DNA of 64,000 nt from a virus, in IMG/VR virus record IMGVR_UViG_3300034072_000369, positions 1 through 64,000 of that record; one strand, 5' to 3'. The first letter of the stretch is position 1, and each line of letters opens with the position of its first letter. Positions 16,362 through 29,200 of the stretch are shown piece by piece. Both the position numbers and the translations under genes were made by a program. A model generated the notes under the pieces. That model was not told the DNA's origin, did not search any database, and saw nothing but the letters and a program-made list of their open reading frames with translations.

Positions 16362-19300
16362 ATGGCTATAGTTTTGAAAACTATTTCAGATTCTTCACAG
16401 GCCCAAGCAGATCTAGCTAAGCTAAGAGATTCTGTAAATGGTATACAATCAAGTGTAGATAAAGTCTCTAATAGCTTCTCTAATTTTCTAAGGTTAGCTT
16501 CTGTAGGTATTGCTGGTTATGCAACTTTTCAAACATTTGCGAAATATTCAGATGAATTAACTAATCTAGAGACAAAACTTAGAGTAGCAACTCAAAGTCA
16601 ACTAGAATTTACATTTGCATTAGATCAAGTTAGACGAATTGCAAACACAACACGTTCTGATCTTCAATCTGTTGCAAGTCTATATAGTAGACTTTCTAGA
16701 GCAGGTAAAGATTTTGGTGCAGCACAAGGCGATATTGCTAAAGCTACTGAATTAATAAGCAAGGCAATGGCGGTATCGGGTTCTGGTGCACAAGAAGCAA
16801 ATGCGGCTATTATTCAGTTAGGTCAAGCACTAGCATCTGGAAGACTAGCTGGAGATGAGTTACGTTCAATCTTAGAAAATGCACCACCATTAGCTGAAGC
16901 AATTGCTAAAGGCTTAGGTGTATCGATTGGTAAATTACGACAATTAGGTGAAGAAGGTAAATTATCTTCTGTTAATGTATTTAAAGCAATTCTAAAACAA
17001 CAAGATGAAATTGAAAAGAATTTTGCAAAAGTTACTGTAACCTATGGCGCTGCTTTTCAAAATTTAGGTAACTCTCTTGTTATATTATTTGATGAGGTAA
17101 AGAAAGCTGCATTAGGCTCTACTAGTGGATTTGCAGAATCTATCAATAATTTAGCAAATAGTATATTTAGCTTTGCAACAAATCTAGGCTTTACTCTAGC
17201 TGTAGCTAAATTAAAATTAGTACTATTTGTAACTGATTCAGTTCTCTTATTTAATGATCTATGGGATTCATTAAAAGAAACTGGAGTTAGAATTGAAGAA
17301 ACTACTAGAACTTTATATGATAAATGGAGACCTACTTTAGTAAGGTTAACTGAAGATGTTGTTAGCTGGGCTAAGTATGTAGCTGTTGCTAGTACTGCAG
17401 CTGCTACTTCTTTATATGCAGCATTTCAAGCTACTAATATTGGCCAAATAATCATAAATAATACTAAGGCATTCATTAGTACTATTAGACAATTCATTAC
17501 TTCAGCATTTTCTACAATTTCTGCTAATATACCTAAAATAGATATAAGAAGTATATTTCCTGGTTTAGACTTAGCAATTCAATATGTAAGAGGTTGGGCA
17601 ATTGCAGTAGAACGTTGGTTCTTTTGGCTTTATGATAAAGTTATTGGTAATTCATGGATTCCAGATTTAGTACAGAAAACTACTGAATGGGTTAGCAAAC
17701 TAAATAAGAAACCTTTATCAATTATTGCCGAATTTGTTGAAAAAGCCAATTTAAGATTTGGTGGAATAAATATTACGGCACCATTTATTACTGGTGTTGC
17801 AGCCTTATATAAATTTAGAGGAATCCTCTTAAGTGTCTTAGGTGTATTTACTGCAATAGCAGCTGTAGTTGCTGGTTTTAAATTCTTTAAAGATGGCACA
17901 TTAGAGATAAGCCAGGAACCAGAAGTAAAGAAAACAAATAAACTTGAAGATCTTACTAGAAAATCTGTAGAAGGCTTACAAAAGGTTCGTAAACAAATTG
18001 AAGAATCTTTTAATAATTCTTTATTAGGTCGAAGTCTTAAGCAATTATTCGGACTTAAAGATACAACACCTGGTCAAGTTTTTGGTGTTCAAATTGATAC
18101 AGAAGCTCAAGTAGGTCGTGGTCCATATCGAAGTTCAATGGATAGACCATTCGGTCATGACTTTATAAACATGTTGCCTCCAGGATGGCAAGTACCGTTG
18201 ATTGCAGCATTTACTGGTGTATTTGCATTAGCAATTATTAAAGCATTTGACGGCGGTCCAGTAAGAAGTGTCCTATTAAGTGTAGTAACTACTCTAGGTG
18301 CTATCTTTGCTTCTAGAGTTGTTGATGATAAGACGATTTCATCTTCATTTGGCAAGGCTGCATTTACTTTTATTAGTATTGTAGAAAAAGGTATTACATC
18401 CCTATTTTCTGGTAGTGTGTTAAATGATCCTTTAGGTGTATTATCGACAGTTGCTAAAACAGCCTTACTGTTTCAAGCTGGTAGAGAAGCTATTGCAAAA
18501 GCTGCATTAGGTATTGCCACAGCACCAACTAAAGCGGCACAAGCTGTTACATCTACTTTAGAACGTAATCTATTACGTAGAGATATTGATAAGACAAATA
18601 AAGAAATTGCAAAACTACCTAATAATCTAAAAGCAGCAGTTACTTCAAATAGAACAGCTTTTGATCAAACAGTTAATCAACTTGCTCAACTTAGAGATTC
18701 TAATGGTGCATTAATAGGTCAGCAAAGGGCGTTAGCTGCAATTAATGCTAGAAACGTATCTGCTTTTGGTACTCTAGAATCGAGAATTCGGACTGGTGAA
18801 GGTATTCGTGGTCAAGATGCCTTAACTGCTTCTCAAGCTAATTTGAATAATGTAAGAGAAATCAGAAGAAATCTTGTAGCCAGTAGAGAAGAGTCATCTC
18901 GTCGTGAAAGACTTATTACTGAAAATTTACAGAAACAAGCTGATTCTTTAAGAGAAGGTATACGAAATGTCGGTGCAGGCGCAGGCGGAATTTTGGGCGG
19001 ACTGGCGGGCCTCCAGATAGGCACAGAGATCGCCAGAGGCATGACCAGTAGCCCCGAATGGGTGCGGGTAGGCACTGCCCTTGGAATCTCGTTCGCGGGT
19101 CAAGCCGTGGGCGCTGGAATTGGTTCTATCATAGCTCAGACTTTTGTATCAGGTGTGTCCGGAGTTGGTAGCCTAATTGGGAGAGCAGTTTTGTTTGCTC
19201 TTACACCAATTGCTGCAATTATTGCAAGCCCATTTCTACTTGCTGCTGCAGGTATAGTAGCATTAATCACTGCTGCCTTAAATTGGGATTCATTAAAGTC

Positions 19301-22133
19301 AATATTTAATAATTTTAGTGAATTTTGGAAAGCTAAGATATCCCCTATATTAGACGGTCTAGTTAGTAGACTTGAAGTACTATGGCAAGATATTAAACGT
19401 GGCATAACAAATAGATTAGATCTTAATAGACCTGTTGCAGACTTACCTGTTGTTGGTGAAGTAACTAGAAAAGATGTTACAGACATAGCAGCAACTACGG
19501 GAATTATTGCAGCAATTGCAGCTAAATTAGGTGCATTTGATAAACTAGTAGGAAGTTTTAGAGCTGGATTAGCTTCTAATCTTGCCGGTATATCGATGCA
19601 GGTGGATTTGTTTAGACAAACTGTTTTGTCTAATCTCGGAAATCTTAGAGCTTCTCTAGGACCTTTAGCAACATTAGGCGCTGTAATCATGGGCGCTATT
19701 ACTGCAGTTTTATCAGTAGGTGCAGTAAAAGTTGCAATTGTAGCTGGAGTCTCATATCTTGTTTACAAATTAGTTACTGAACTTACAGGTTTTCTAGTTG
19801 ATGAAACAAAAGCTCAAAAGCCATCACTTCCATCTAGTCCTGCTGTTTCTGCAATTCCAAGAGCAATGGGTGGTTGGATAAGTGGTCCAGGAACATCTAC
19901 ATCAGATTCTATTCCTGCTCTATTATCTAATGGTGAATTTGTTGTAAATGCAAAAGATGCAAGAAAGAATTGGGATATATTAACAGCAATTAATAGTGGC
20001 ATGGGAGTACGTAGATATGCCGAAGGCACAGCTACTACAAGTACCGGTGCTACAGAAATTGCAGTTCAAATATTTGAACGTCTTAAGAGTCTATTAGGTT
20101 TTAATAAACCAGCTGCACCTTCTACTACACTTCCTTCTGGACAAGAGTTAAAAGGAACTCTTCAAAGCTTATTAGAGAGTTCTAATAATCTTGATAAAGC
20201 TTTTGTAGAGACTAAAAAGTCTTTAGAGAATGCAGGATTTGAAAGTGTAGATCTAAAAGCAATTAAGAATCTTGCAGAAAGAGATCCTGCTCAATTTAGA
20301 AAATTTGCTAGTGCTATTGATGAAGCTAATAAAGCTATCTTAAATAGTACTGATAAACGACTCAGTCAATTCTTGCGTAATGAAAATTTACAGCGAGCTA
20401 ATGATGTTTTCAGAAGTATTGCAGATAATTTAGCAAAAGCTGGAATTGCTCAAGTTCCTAGTAAATTTGTTGAGCAACCTGAAGAAAAGAAACCAACTAA
20501 ACTAACTTTTGGTGATGAATTAAAGCTAATTCAAGAGGCATTTCCAGAACTTACGATAACATTAGAAGAACTTTCTAATATGTCAGATACAGTTCGTGAG
20601 AGACTTCTTCGAGATGCTGCTAGTATTGCACAAAAAATAAATGCAATTAATTCATTAGAAATAGGAACGTTAGAAGGCGGACTTGCAAGTAAATTGCCAG
20701 GTGGTGAAATAAATAAACGTCGTCAAGCTATTGAAACAGAACGTAAATCTAGTTTGACACAAGCTAGAGACGCTGTTAAAGCTTTCAGAGTTCCATTTAA
20801 AGACTTAAAAGTTGATTTTGATAAAATCGGAATAAATATTTCTGAAGAAGCTTTTAATTCACTAGATGAGATTACGCTAGGCCTTATTGAAGGTTTAAGA
20901 TCTAAAGCAGTTGAACAATTTGACGTAATTAAGAAAGTTGATGTTACATCAGATGTTAGAAGACGAGCACAAGAATCTTTTGGTGAAATTACTAAAGATA
21001 TTAATAAGATTCTTCAAGAAGCACCAACAAGAGGTCTTAGAAATCTGGAAGGATTTAAGACTCGTATTGCTTCCCTTGGAATTCAAATTGATGAAAATAT
21101 CTTTAATGCATTAACAAATGCAGAAAGAGATAGAGTTGAGCAATCTGCAATTCAAGTAAATGCTCTTAGAACTCAAATAAAAGAGTTTGAAAAAGATCCA
21201 TCTAAAGACCCATCTGGTGCTTTTAGAAATATATTGCAAAAGATTATTGATGATATATTAACAGATTCTACTAACTTTATTAATACTAAAGGTAAAGATT
21301 ATAAGTCAAGAGCAACTCTAGCAGGAGAATCTCTAGCATCAAGTGTAAGTGAATCTCTTAGTAGTGGTCTTAGTAATGTTCTAAAAGGTAAAGCAACACC
21401 TAAAGAATTTTTAAGAGGAGTTCTAGATACATTTACTAGTGGTGTAATCGATACATTTGTAAAAGGCTTATTAGATCCATTTACTAATCAAGAAAAAGGC
21501 CCATTAAATACATTATTAAAAGGTCTAGGAACTGGCATATTTAAATCTGGTGAACAGACTGCTGAGAATGCAAGTCAATTAGTAAAAGAAACTCCGACTG
21601 AATTCTCATTTGGCGGAATATTTGAAACATTTTCAAAGTCGTTTAAAGGCTTCTTTGACTCTTTTAAAGGCCTATTTACTAATCTAGATTTTGGAAGTCT
21701 ATTCAGCGGAATAAGCAGTCTATTCAAAACTGGATTTAGTTCTGTTTTCAGTTTATTTGGATTTGCAGAAGGCGGCAAAGTAAGTGGTCCTGGAACAGGA
21801 ACTTCTGATTCAGTTCCAGCAATGTTGTCTAATGGTGAATTTGTAGTAAACGCTCAAGCTACTAGAAAGAATCTAGCTCTGTTAACGGCAATAAATGGAA
21901 ATAGATTTAGAAAGTTCATGGAAGGTGGCTTAGTATCGACTGCAATGATAGCATCACCTGCAATGGCTAATATTGGACCTGCAACTATTGCTCAAAACAA
22001 AGGTCAACAAGTCTTTAATATTAATATCACTGGTGACATTAGTAGGCAAACAAAAGCTGAAATTTATCAAATGCTTCCATCAATTGCCGAAGGTGTTAAT
22101 TCACACAACAGAGAAAGAGGTTATAAAGGGTAA
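16362..22133 (+). CDS. Tape measure protein
   Basis: 1923 aa, which would span a very long tail. The N-terminus (SSQAQADLAKLRDSVNGIQS ... ASGRLAGDELRSILENAPPLAEAIAKGLG) is the typical TMP_2 tape-measure domain. Several hydrophobic segments lie in the middle. Two copies of a GG.[IV]SGPGT.TSDS.PA[LM]LSNGEFVVNA motif (near 19870 and 21780), known from tape measures, are present. A ~150-base stretch at 18970-19120 is ~65% GC by hand count, against ~35-42% around it, and encodes a Gly/Ala-rich membrane-like segment. The protein sets tail length and is ejected during infection. Confidence 0.92.
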   Translation: MAIVLKTISDSSQAQADLAKLRDSVNGIQSSVDKVSNSFSNFLRLASVGIAGYATFQTFAKYSDELTNLETKLRVATQSQLEFTFALDQVRRIANTTRSDLQSVASLYSRLSRAGKDFGAAQGDIAKATELISKAMAVSGSGAQEANAAIIQLGQALASGRLAGDELRSILENAPPLAEAIAKGLGVSIGKLRQLGEEGKLSSVNVFKAILKQQDEIEKNFAKVTVTYGAAFQNLGNSLVILFDEVKKAALGSTSGFAESINNLANSIFSFATNLGFTLAVAKLKLVLFVTDSVLLFNDLWDSLKETGVRIEETTRTLYDKWRPTLVRLTEDVVSWAKYVAVASTAAATSLYAAFQATNIGQIIINNTKAFISTIRQFITSAFSTISANIPKIDIRSIFPGLDLAIQYVRGWAIAVERWFFWLYDKVIGNSWIPDLVQKTTEWVSKLNKKPLSIIAEFVEKANLRFGGINITAPFITGVAALYKFRGILLSVLGVFTAIAAVVAGFKFFKDGTLEISQEPEVKKTNKLEDLTRKSVEGLQKVRKQIEESFNNSLLGRSLKQLFGLKDTTPGQVFGVQIDTEAQVGRGPYRSSMDRPFGHDFINMLPPGWQVPLIAAFTGVFALAIIKAFDGGPVRSVLLSVVTTLGAIFASRVVDDKTISSSFGKAAFTFISIVEKGITSLFSGSVLNDPLGVLSTVAKTALLFQAGREAIAKAALGIATAPTKAAQAVTSTLERNLLRRDIDKTNKEIAKLPNNLKAAVTSNRTAFDQTVNQLAQLRDSNGALIGQQRALAAINARNVSAFGTLESRIRTGEGIRGQDALTASQANLNNVREIRRNLVASREESSRRERLITENLQKQADSLREGIRNVGAGAGGILGGLAGLQIGTEIARGMTSSPEWVRVGTALGISFAGQAVGAGIGSIIAQTFVSGVSGVGSLIGRAVLFALTPIAAIIASPFLLAAAGIVALITAALNWDSLKSIFNNFSEFWKAKISPILDGLVSRLEVLWQDIKRGITNRLDLNRPVADLPVVGEVTRKDVTDIAATTGIIAAIAAKLGAFDKLVGSFRAGLASNLAGISMQVDLFRQTVLSNLGNLRASLGPLATLGAVIMGAITAVLSVGAVKVAIVAGVSYLVYKLVTELTGFLVDETKAQKPSLPSSPAVSAIPRAMGGWISGPGTSTSDSIPALLSNGEFVVNAKDARKNWDILTAINSGMGVRRYAEGTATTSTGATEIAVQIFERLKSLLGFNKPAAPSTTLPSGQELKGTLQSLLESSNNLDKAFVETKKSLENAGFESVDLKAIKNLAERDPAQFRKFASAIDEANKAILNSTDKRLSQFLRNENLQRANDVFRSIADNLAKAGIAQVPSKFVEQPEEKKPTKLTFGDELKLIQEAFPELTITLEELSNMSDTVRERLLRDAASIAQKINAINSLEIGTLEGGLASKLPGGEINKRRQAIETERKSSLTQARDAVKAFRVPFKDLKVDFDKIGINISEEAFNSLDEITLGLIEGLRSKAVEQFDVIKKVDVTSDVRRRAQESFGEITKDINKILQEAPTRGLRNLEGFKTRIASLGIQIDENIFNALTNAERDRVEQSAIQVNALRTQIKEFEKDPSKDPSGAFRNILQKIIDDILTDSTNFINTKGKDYKSRATLAGESLASSVSESLSSGLSNVLKGKATPKEFLRGVLDTFTSGVIDTFVKGLLDPFTNQEKGPLNTLLKGLGTGIFKSGEQTAENASQLVKETPTEFSFGGIFETFSKSFKGFFDSFKGLFTNLDFGSLFSGISSLFKTGFSSVFSLFGFAEGGKVSGPGTGTSDSVPAMLSNGEFVVNAQATRKNLALLTAINGNRFRKFMEGGLVSTAMIASPAMANIGPATIAQNKGQQVFNINITGDISRQTKAEIYQMLPSIAEGVNSHNRERGYKG

Positions 22134-22135
22134 AT

Positions 22136-22729
22136 ATGTACGGTATCTATGAAAACAATCAGGTAATTGCTAAATTTGTAGCTCCAACTACATTACGTAG
22201 CAATCAACCTATGACTGTTTCAGATACCCTTTCTCTAAAAAGACAAGTATCTAGGCGATCAGCTCAACGGTGGGAGATTACATCTAATCTCGAGCCACTG
22301 TCAGATGACGCTGAAGATTTATTTGTTAATTTAGTTACAAAGGGTTTTTCTGAAACAGTATCAATTACAGTACCACAAAATGTAGGTTCAGTTAGAAAGA
22401 CAACATCAACAGCTAGTTCGCCAAAAGCTACAGGGTCAGCTAATGCAACTCAACTAACTGTAGTAGATAATGCAGGTATAATTGCCAAAGGCACTTTAAT
22501 TAAATTTGATAATCATTCTAAAATTTATATGTTAACATCTGACTTAAGTGCAAACGGCTCGCTAAATATCTATCCGGCTCTTAGAATTGCTGTTAATAAT
22601 ACTTCATTTAAATTCAAGAAAGATGTTATTATGAGTTGCCTTTATGATACAGATACAGTAATGGGTATGGTCTATTCTGATGGTATTTTAATGGATATGG
22701 GTACTGTAACACTCATAGAGAAATTATGA
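22136..22729 (+). CDS. Distal tail / tail-tip protein
   Basis: 197 aa, first gene after the tape measure, in the place of distal-tail proteins. Beta-rich; the N-terminal part (SLKRQVSRRSAQRWEITSNLEPLS, DDAEDLFVNL) resembles proteins that join the tube to the tip in T7-replication-type siphophages. Specific family not certain. Its end overlaps the next start by four bases. Confidence 0.65.
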   Translation: MYGIYENNQVIAKFVAPTTLRSNQPMTVSDTLSLKRQVSRRSAQRWEITSNLEPLSDDAEDLFVNLVTKGFSETVSITVPQNVGSVRKTTSTASSPKATGSANATQLTVVDNAGIIAKGTLIKFDNHSKIYMLTSDLSANGSLNIYPALRIAVNNTSFKFKKDVIMSCLYDTDTVMGMVYSDGILMDMGTVTLIEKL

Positions 22730-23295
22730 TTGAGTTTAGTTCAACAATTATTTCGCTTCTACAAAATCCATCTGTAGATGCATTTTATATGGTGAGAATT
22801 TATGCGTACTATACTACTTCTCACTTTAATAATATTACTTTATCAAATGGCGAAACTTATGTAGCTGACGGTCGGATTGTTCAAGTTGATCCTCCAAAAT
22901 TATCTGCTACAGTAGATCGTGAATTATATAAGGTAACTTTAGCAGATCCAGACTATACACTAGGTGCTGCAGCACAGTCTGGATTAGTAGGAAAAGAATT
23001 TGAAGTTCGTATCGGATTTATAAATCCAAGTACAAACGCACCTTATACACAACTTGCCAATACTATCTTAGCCTACAAGGGTTTAGTAGATAGTATTGCC
23101 TATAATATCGGTACAGGAAATGTGAATGAAGCGATTCTTAGTGTAACAGGTTCTAGCCCTATGTCTGATTTAGATTTAACAAGGTCTTTTTATACAAGTA
23201 AGGAATATATCAGAACATTAAACACTAATGATACTTGTTTTGATCAGATCTATGAAGGATCTGGACCTGTACAACTTAAATGGGGTAGAGGATAA
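22726..23295 (+). CDS. Minor tail / tail-tip protein
   Basis: 189 aa. Segment ISLLQNPSVDAFYMVRIYAY and the end DTCFDQIYEGSGPVQLKWG are characteristic of a minor tail protein (DUF2163-type) found between distal-tail and hub genes. It likely belongs to the baseplate-like tip. Stop and next start overlap by one base. Confidence 0.65.
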   Translation: MIEFSSTIISLLQNPSVDAFYMVRIYAYYTTSHFNNITLSNGETYVADGRIVQVDPPKLSATVDRELYKVTLADPDYTLGAAAQSGLVGKEFEVRIGFINPSTNAPYTQLANTILAYKGLVDSIAYNIGTGNVNEAILSVTGSSPMSDLDLTRSFYTSKEYIRTLNTNDTCFDQIYEGSGPVQLKWGRG

Positions 23296-26200
23296 TGGCA
23301 GTCGTTATTGGAACATTAACAGTTACTTGGGCAATGGTACAAACAGCTATTGTCATTGCGTCTATTAGTTATAACCTATATCAAGCAAAGAAAGCACGAA
23401 GAGCTGCTAGAGAAGCTGCAGAAGCTAGAAAAGGCTTTGAACTCGTCACTGAAGGTGAAGTGATCTCTCTACCAATTGTATATGGTAGAGGTATGGTAGG
23501 TGGTGTTAGAGTATACCACAATGTAAGTAGTACTTTTAAATTTCCAAGTATAACTGTACCCGCTGATAAAACTTTTTCAACAGGTGCAAATGCAAGAGAT
23601 GGAGATGTATATACTTACACCGATGAACAAGGCACTGTTACAACTTCTGCATATAACGGAATTAGTGAAAAGAAGCTAAATCAAAATATTGATGGAAACA
23701 AGAATGAATTTTTATTCTTTCAGCAGGCATTTTGTCAAGGCCCTATCAATGCAGTATATGATGTAATTATTGAAGAGTCACAATTTATTGATGACCCAGC
23801 ACTAGGTGATTCTGCCACTAAGACTATCTACAAAGGTGGTTCATTTGTCGAAGATAGTGATCCTAAAGCTGCATTAAGATTTAGCTTCTTCTATAATGGT
23901 GGCAATGATCAGATTATTGCGAATAATTTTCCTGAAAGACAGACTGCATTATTTACAAATATTGCGTATCTATCTGCAGTTATAAGGCTAGATCGAGATG
24001 AGCCTCAATTTGATAGAATACCTAACATTCAAGCATTGATTGAAGGTCGTAAGGTTAAAGTAATTAACAGAACAGGTACTTCTGGAAATTATACATATAG
24101 TCTAGCTTCATCATTAACTTATTCTAATAATCCAGCGTATTGTTTACTAGATTATCTTCTAGATTCTACATCAGGAAAAGCTCTACTACTTTCTCAAATA
24201 GATCTAAAGAGTTTCTACGATGCAGCTCAAGTTTGTGATATAACAATTCAAAACAATGTAAATATTGGTGGTAAAATTTGGCAACCAACAGATGGTTCTA
24301 GAAATGTATCAACTAGAAATTTACCTCTATATGAATGTAATATCGTAATAGATACTTCTAAACCAGTTAGAGAAAATGTAGAGGCAATATTAGCTACAAT
24401 GGGTGATGCACGTTTGATTTGGTCACAAGGTAGTTATAAGCTTTCGTTACAATATCCTTTAACTAATTCTGCAATTAATCTAGCAACTACTCTAACAGAT
24501 GATGATTTAGTTCATGATAAAGCTGTAGAAGTAGGTTGGCCTAGCTCTAGTCAACGACTCAATAGCTGCACAATTCGTTTTCATAATGAAGCTAATAACT
24601 TTAAAGAAGACTCTGTGTCATGGCCGCCTAAGACTAATCAACAATACACTAGAGGTATTGGTGCTAAACGCTACAATCCAGTTTCAGGCTGGGAAGCTAA
24701 TAGTGATGGCCATAAGTTATTAAATAATTATGCTGTATGGGATGGCGGAACTACAAGTACCTCTATGATTTGGCGTATTATTCCTAAAATATCTGGAATA
24801 TATACTTTACAACTAGCTGCAGACAATAGTGCTACTCTGACATTGGCTGGAAGTTCGACTGGCGCAAGTGATCATAATGCTGTAGTTAATAGTACTAGAG
24901 CTTTAAATGCTAATCAAGAATATATACTTACAATTACTGGATCAGATGACAATAATGGTGGTAGAGGCGTTGCAGCTATTTTAACTGCGCCTGACGGTAC
25001 TACTTTATGGACTACTCGAAGTGAGTCTTACTCATCATTTGTAAATGTTACTCAAACAAACACTATTTACAATGCAATGCTAGCAGAAGATAATAGCATT
25101 ACATTAGAAACAGATTTGTTTGCAGAAGGTATTACAGATTACTATCATGCCTTAGCTAAAGCTGAGGAAATGGTTAGAGTTAGTCGTAGTGCAATTGTCG
25201 TAAGATTCCAATATATACTGAAGGATAAATACTTAGAGCCTGGTGATATTATTAAATTAAATAGCACCACTTTAAATCTTGGCAATACTGCAGATTTGTT
25301 CTTAAGAGTTGATGAAGTAAGATTAATGGAAGGTTCTATTTGCGAGATAAGTGCTACACGATTTGATTATACACAATTAGCATGGTCTGTAAAACCTGCA
25401 GAATCTGTTGTATCTCCTAATCTTTATAACTTCTATCTGACTGCTCCCTCTTATGTAACATTTACGTCTGGCAACAATATTATTAATAACTCGCCAGGAA
25501 CTCTTACATGGGGTCTTTCACCTGAGACATCTATTAGCGGATATATAATTTATTTTCATGAGTTTCAGAATTTGGATTCGGGCGGTAGACCTATATTTGT
25601 TGAAATAGGCAGAGCTACAGCACCACCATTCTATGTACCAGACCTAGGATCTGTTATTGGTGTATTTGGTGTAAGAGCATTTACAAATACAATAACATCT
25701 GAAATTGCAGTAACTAGTACAACACAAGTTACCAAGATTGATGCATTACTGAATCCACCAACAGCTACAAACTTAAGTGCGGCCTTGTTTGGTGATTTCG
25801 ATCAAGCGATTAAATTAAATTGGACTATTCCTAGTATTAGATCTAATGGTATAAACTATGAAGATCATGAACTAACTAGAATTTATCGTGCAAAAGATGT
25901 TCAAAATCCCAGCTTTATTGAAATAGGGACTAGTGCTAATAATGAGTTTATTGACAATACAAATGAATTTGGTGACTTATTATACAAAGTTAGATTAGAA
26001 AGTACTAGAAAACTCTTAGGATCATTTTCTAATACAGCAGCTGTAAATCTTCCGGCAGATAACGCATTAGCGTCTGATCGAGCTACAATATTTGCGTATA
26101 AGAGAAGCTTAGATCCTCTGTCATCAAATGATAATCCTGGAAGTGCAACGTATTCTTTTGCAACCAATCAGATAACTAGTACTTTAGCGAACAACTGGAG

Positions 26201-29200
26201 TAAGGTAATTCCATCTGGAGATGATACACTCTATGTCGTTGTCGCGATTGTATCTTCCCCCTCGTCTACAATTACCTTTCCAGCATCAGCTTGGTCTTCT
26301 CCTTCCATATTTGTAAAAACTGGTCAAGATGCAGTTAATATAGATTTGCTGTCTGAAGCAGATGTGACTAGAGCTGAACAGGACGGCACTAATTACTCAT
26401 TACCACCAAATAATGCTATTCGTTTATATAAAGGTGGAGAATTACTTACTTCGAATGTTGTCTATTCAGGTACAATTACTAAAAATGGTCTTACGGCAAC
26501 TGTTAACTCTAGCACAGGTCAAGTAACCTTTACAGGCGGTTCATGGACAACTAATACAGAATCTTTCATATTTCAGGCTGTTTATGGTGGAAATACATAT
26601 TCTGTATTGTATACATACGCTAAAAGTAAAGATGGCGATGATGCTATCATCCCTGACTTAAAGTCTGAATCTGAGATTGCCTTTGCAAATGTAAACGGAA
26701 TTGTATCAACATTGCCAGTAGGAAATGAGTTTAGACTATACAAAGGTGGTACAATTCTTAATTCTGGGCTTAATTTCTTTATTGGAAGTTCAGGTACTCA
26801 ATCTCAAACTAAAAATGGCCTTACATTAACAATAAATGCAACTACTGGTGCATTTAGCCTAACACAGAGTAGTTGGTCTTCGGATTTTGAACAATTCACA
26901 CTAAGTTGTATTTATGACTCTATAACATATAGTAAGATTTATAGCTTAACAAAGCAAAGAGTAGGTGCAACTGGAGCTGCAGCTGCCTTATTTACAATTG
27001 ATAATGCTGCTGCTATCTTCAAAAAAGATAAAAATGATTTAATTACACCTGAAACAATAACTCTAGTAACTACTGCAATAAATGTATCTGCCATTGATGG
27101 CTATAAATGGTATAAAAATGATACTGAAATATCTGGTGCAACAAGTTCTACATATTCAGTACCTAAAGCCGACTTTAATGCAACCACATCGAATACTTAT
27201 AAATGTATATTAACAGGTACAATAAATGGTATTACAAATAGCACACTTCAAGACTTTATTGTAATACCTCGACTTGATGATGGTGCTGAAACGCCTACGG
27301 TAGTTATTTCTAATAATGCTGTTCAATTTCAAGGTCCAACTACAGGTTATGATGGGATTACATTTACTAGTGCTCATCAAGTAGTCGTTAATGCTTATAT
27401 AGGTACTACTCAATTATCTTATGGTACTTCTGGCGCATATACTTTTAGCGTAACTAAAGCAAATACTGGAATCACTGTAGCTACAGGAACAGGCTCTGGT
27501 GTGGATTACGTAATACCGCAACCTAGTGGCGTTTCCTCAGATACCGCTTATGTAGATCTTACCATTATAATAAGAGGATTAGGAGGAACGGTAGCTGCTA
27601 CCTTAACAAGACGTATTTTATATGTAATTAGTCGAGCAGGCTATGATACAATATTTTTAGACTTAACCAACGATATTCACACTATACCTGCAGACGAACT
27701 AGGTGTTGCCCTTAGCTACAATGGTGCAACAACTACTATGAGTGTAATTAGGGCAGGTCTAGATGAGAGTAATCTATGGACAATAGATAGCTCAGCAAGC
27801 ACTGGGATTACTTACGATAAATCTAATAGCAATAGAACTGCGACTGTTACAGCTGTTACAAATGGCTTTGAGAATGGAGTTATTACATTTACAGCAACAA
27901 GAACAGGCTTTACAACTCGAAGCGTAGACTTTACCGTTACTAAGCTTAAAGGTGGCAAGGATACTATTGTAATTGATCTGTCGAATGATTCTCACATATT
28001 TCCGTCATCAAGTGCAGGAGTAGTCTCGACTTATCTAGGTGGATCTACAAATCTTACATTATACAAAGGTGGTATTAATGACACTGCTAATTGGACTATT
28101 GTCACAGCTGTAAGTAATCCTAATATTCTGATTAATGGCGCTAATAGTGCATCTGTCGAAATAATATCTTTTCCTGATAATCTAGATTCAGGTTATATAG
28201 ACTTTACAGCAAGTAGATCAGGATTCTCTACACAATCTGCAAGATTTTCCTTTATTAAAGGCAAGCAAGGTTTTAAAGGAGAACCTGCAGTTACTTTAGC
28301 ATTAAGTAATGAAGTTCATAGTATTCCTGCTAATGCAGGTGGAATTCCACTTTCATATAGCGGAGCCTCTTCAACTGCAACTATACTGTTTGCTGGAGTT
28401 GATGATTCTTCTAATTGGACTTTTGATTCTACGGCTTCTGCAGGAATTACTTATTCTAAATCTAATAGTAATAGAACAGCTACTATATTAGTAATTGAAA
28501 ATACATTTACTGCCGGTTATATAGATTTTACAGCAACTCGTGCGGGATATACTACTCAAACTTCTAGATTTATTGTTAATAAACTTAATGCAGGTAAAGA
28601 TACCGTCATTGTAAATTTAACTAACGATTCACATCCACTTCCTGCTGATCTAAGTGGAGTAGTAACTAGTTACACAGGAGCATCCTCTACAGTATCAATC
28701 TTTGTAGGAGATGTAGATGATACTGCTAATTGGACTATATCTATTACAAGCAGCACAGGTGTTACTGCTAGTTTATCTGGTGCTACTGCTACTGTCTCTG
28801 CAATTGCAGATAATGTCGATTCTGGATATGTTGATTTTACTGTAAGTAAGATTAATTATCCAACAAGAGTATTAAGATTTAGTCTTGCAAAGGCAAGACA
28901 AGGAGCAGTCGGCACTGCAGCTATATTTTTAGATCTTAGCAATGACAGTCATGAGATTCCTGCAAATGCAAATGGAGACGCACTATCTTACGTAGGAGCG
29001 GCTAGCACTGCAACAATTTTGAGTGGTGGTGTTGATGACTCTGCTAATTGGTCATTTGATGCAGTAGCTTCAGCTGGTATTACCATAGAAAAGTCTAATA
29101 ACAATCGAACTGCAACTGTTACTGCGGTTACTAATGCATTTCTTTCTGGTACTGTAACATTTACTGCAACTAGAAGTGGATATTCTAACAGGATCAGTAT

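Noticed and set aside
19136-19690. 184-aa ORF on the - strand in the tape measure gene
   Set aside because: Pro/Leu/Ala-rich antisense of a helical gene; no start signal and no conserved pattern.
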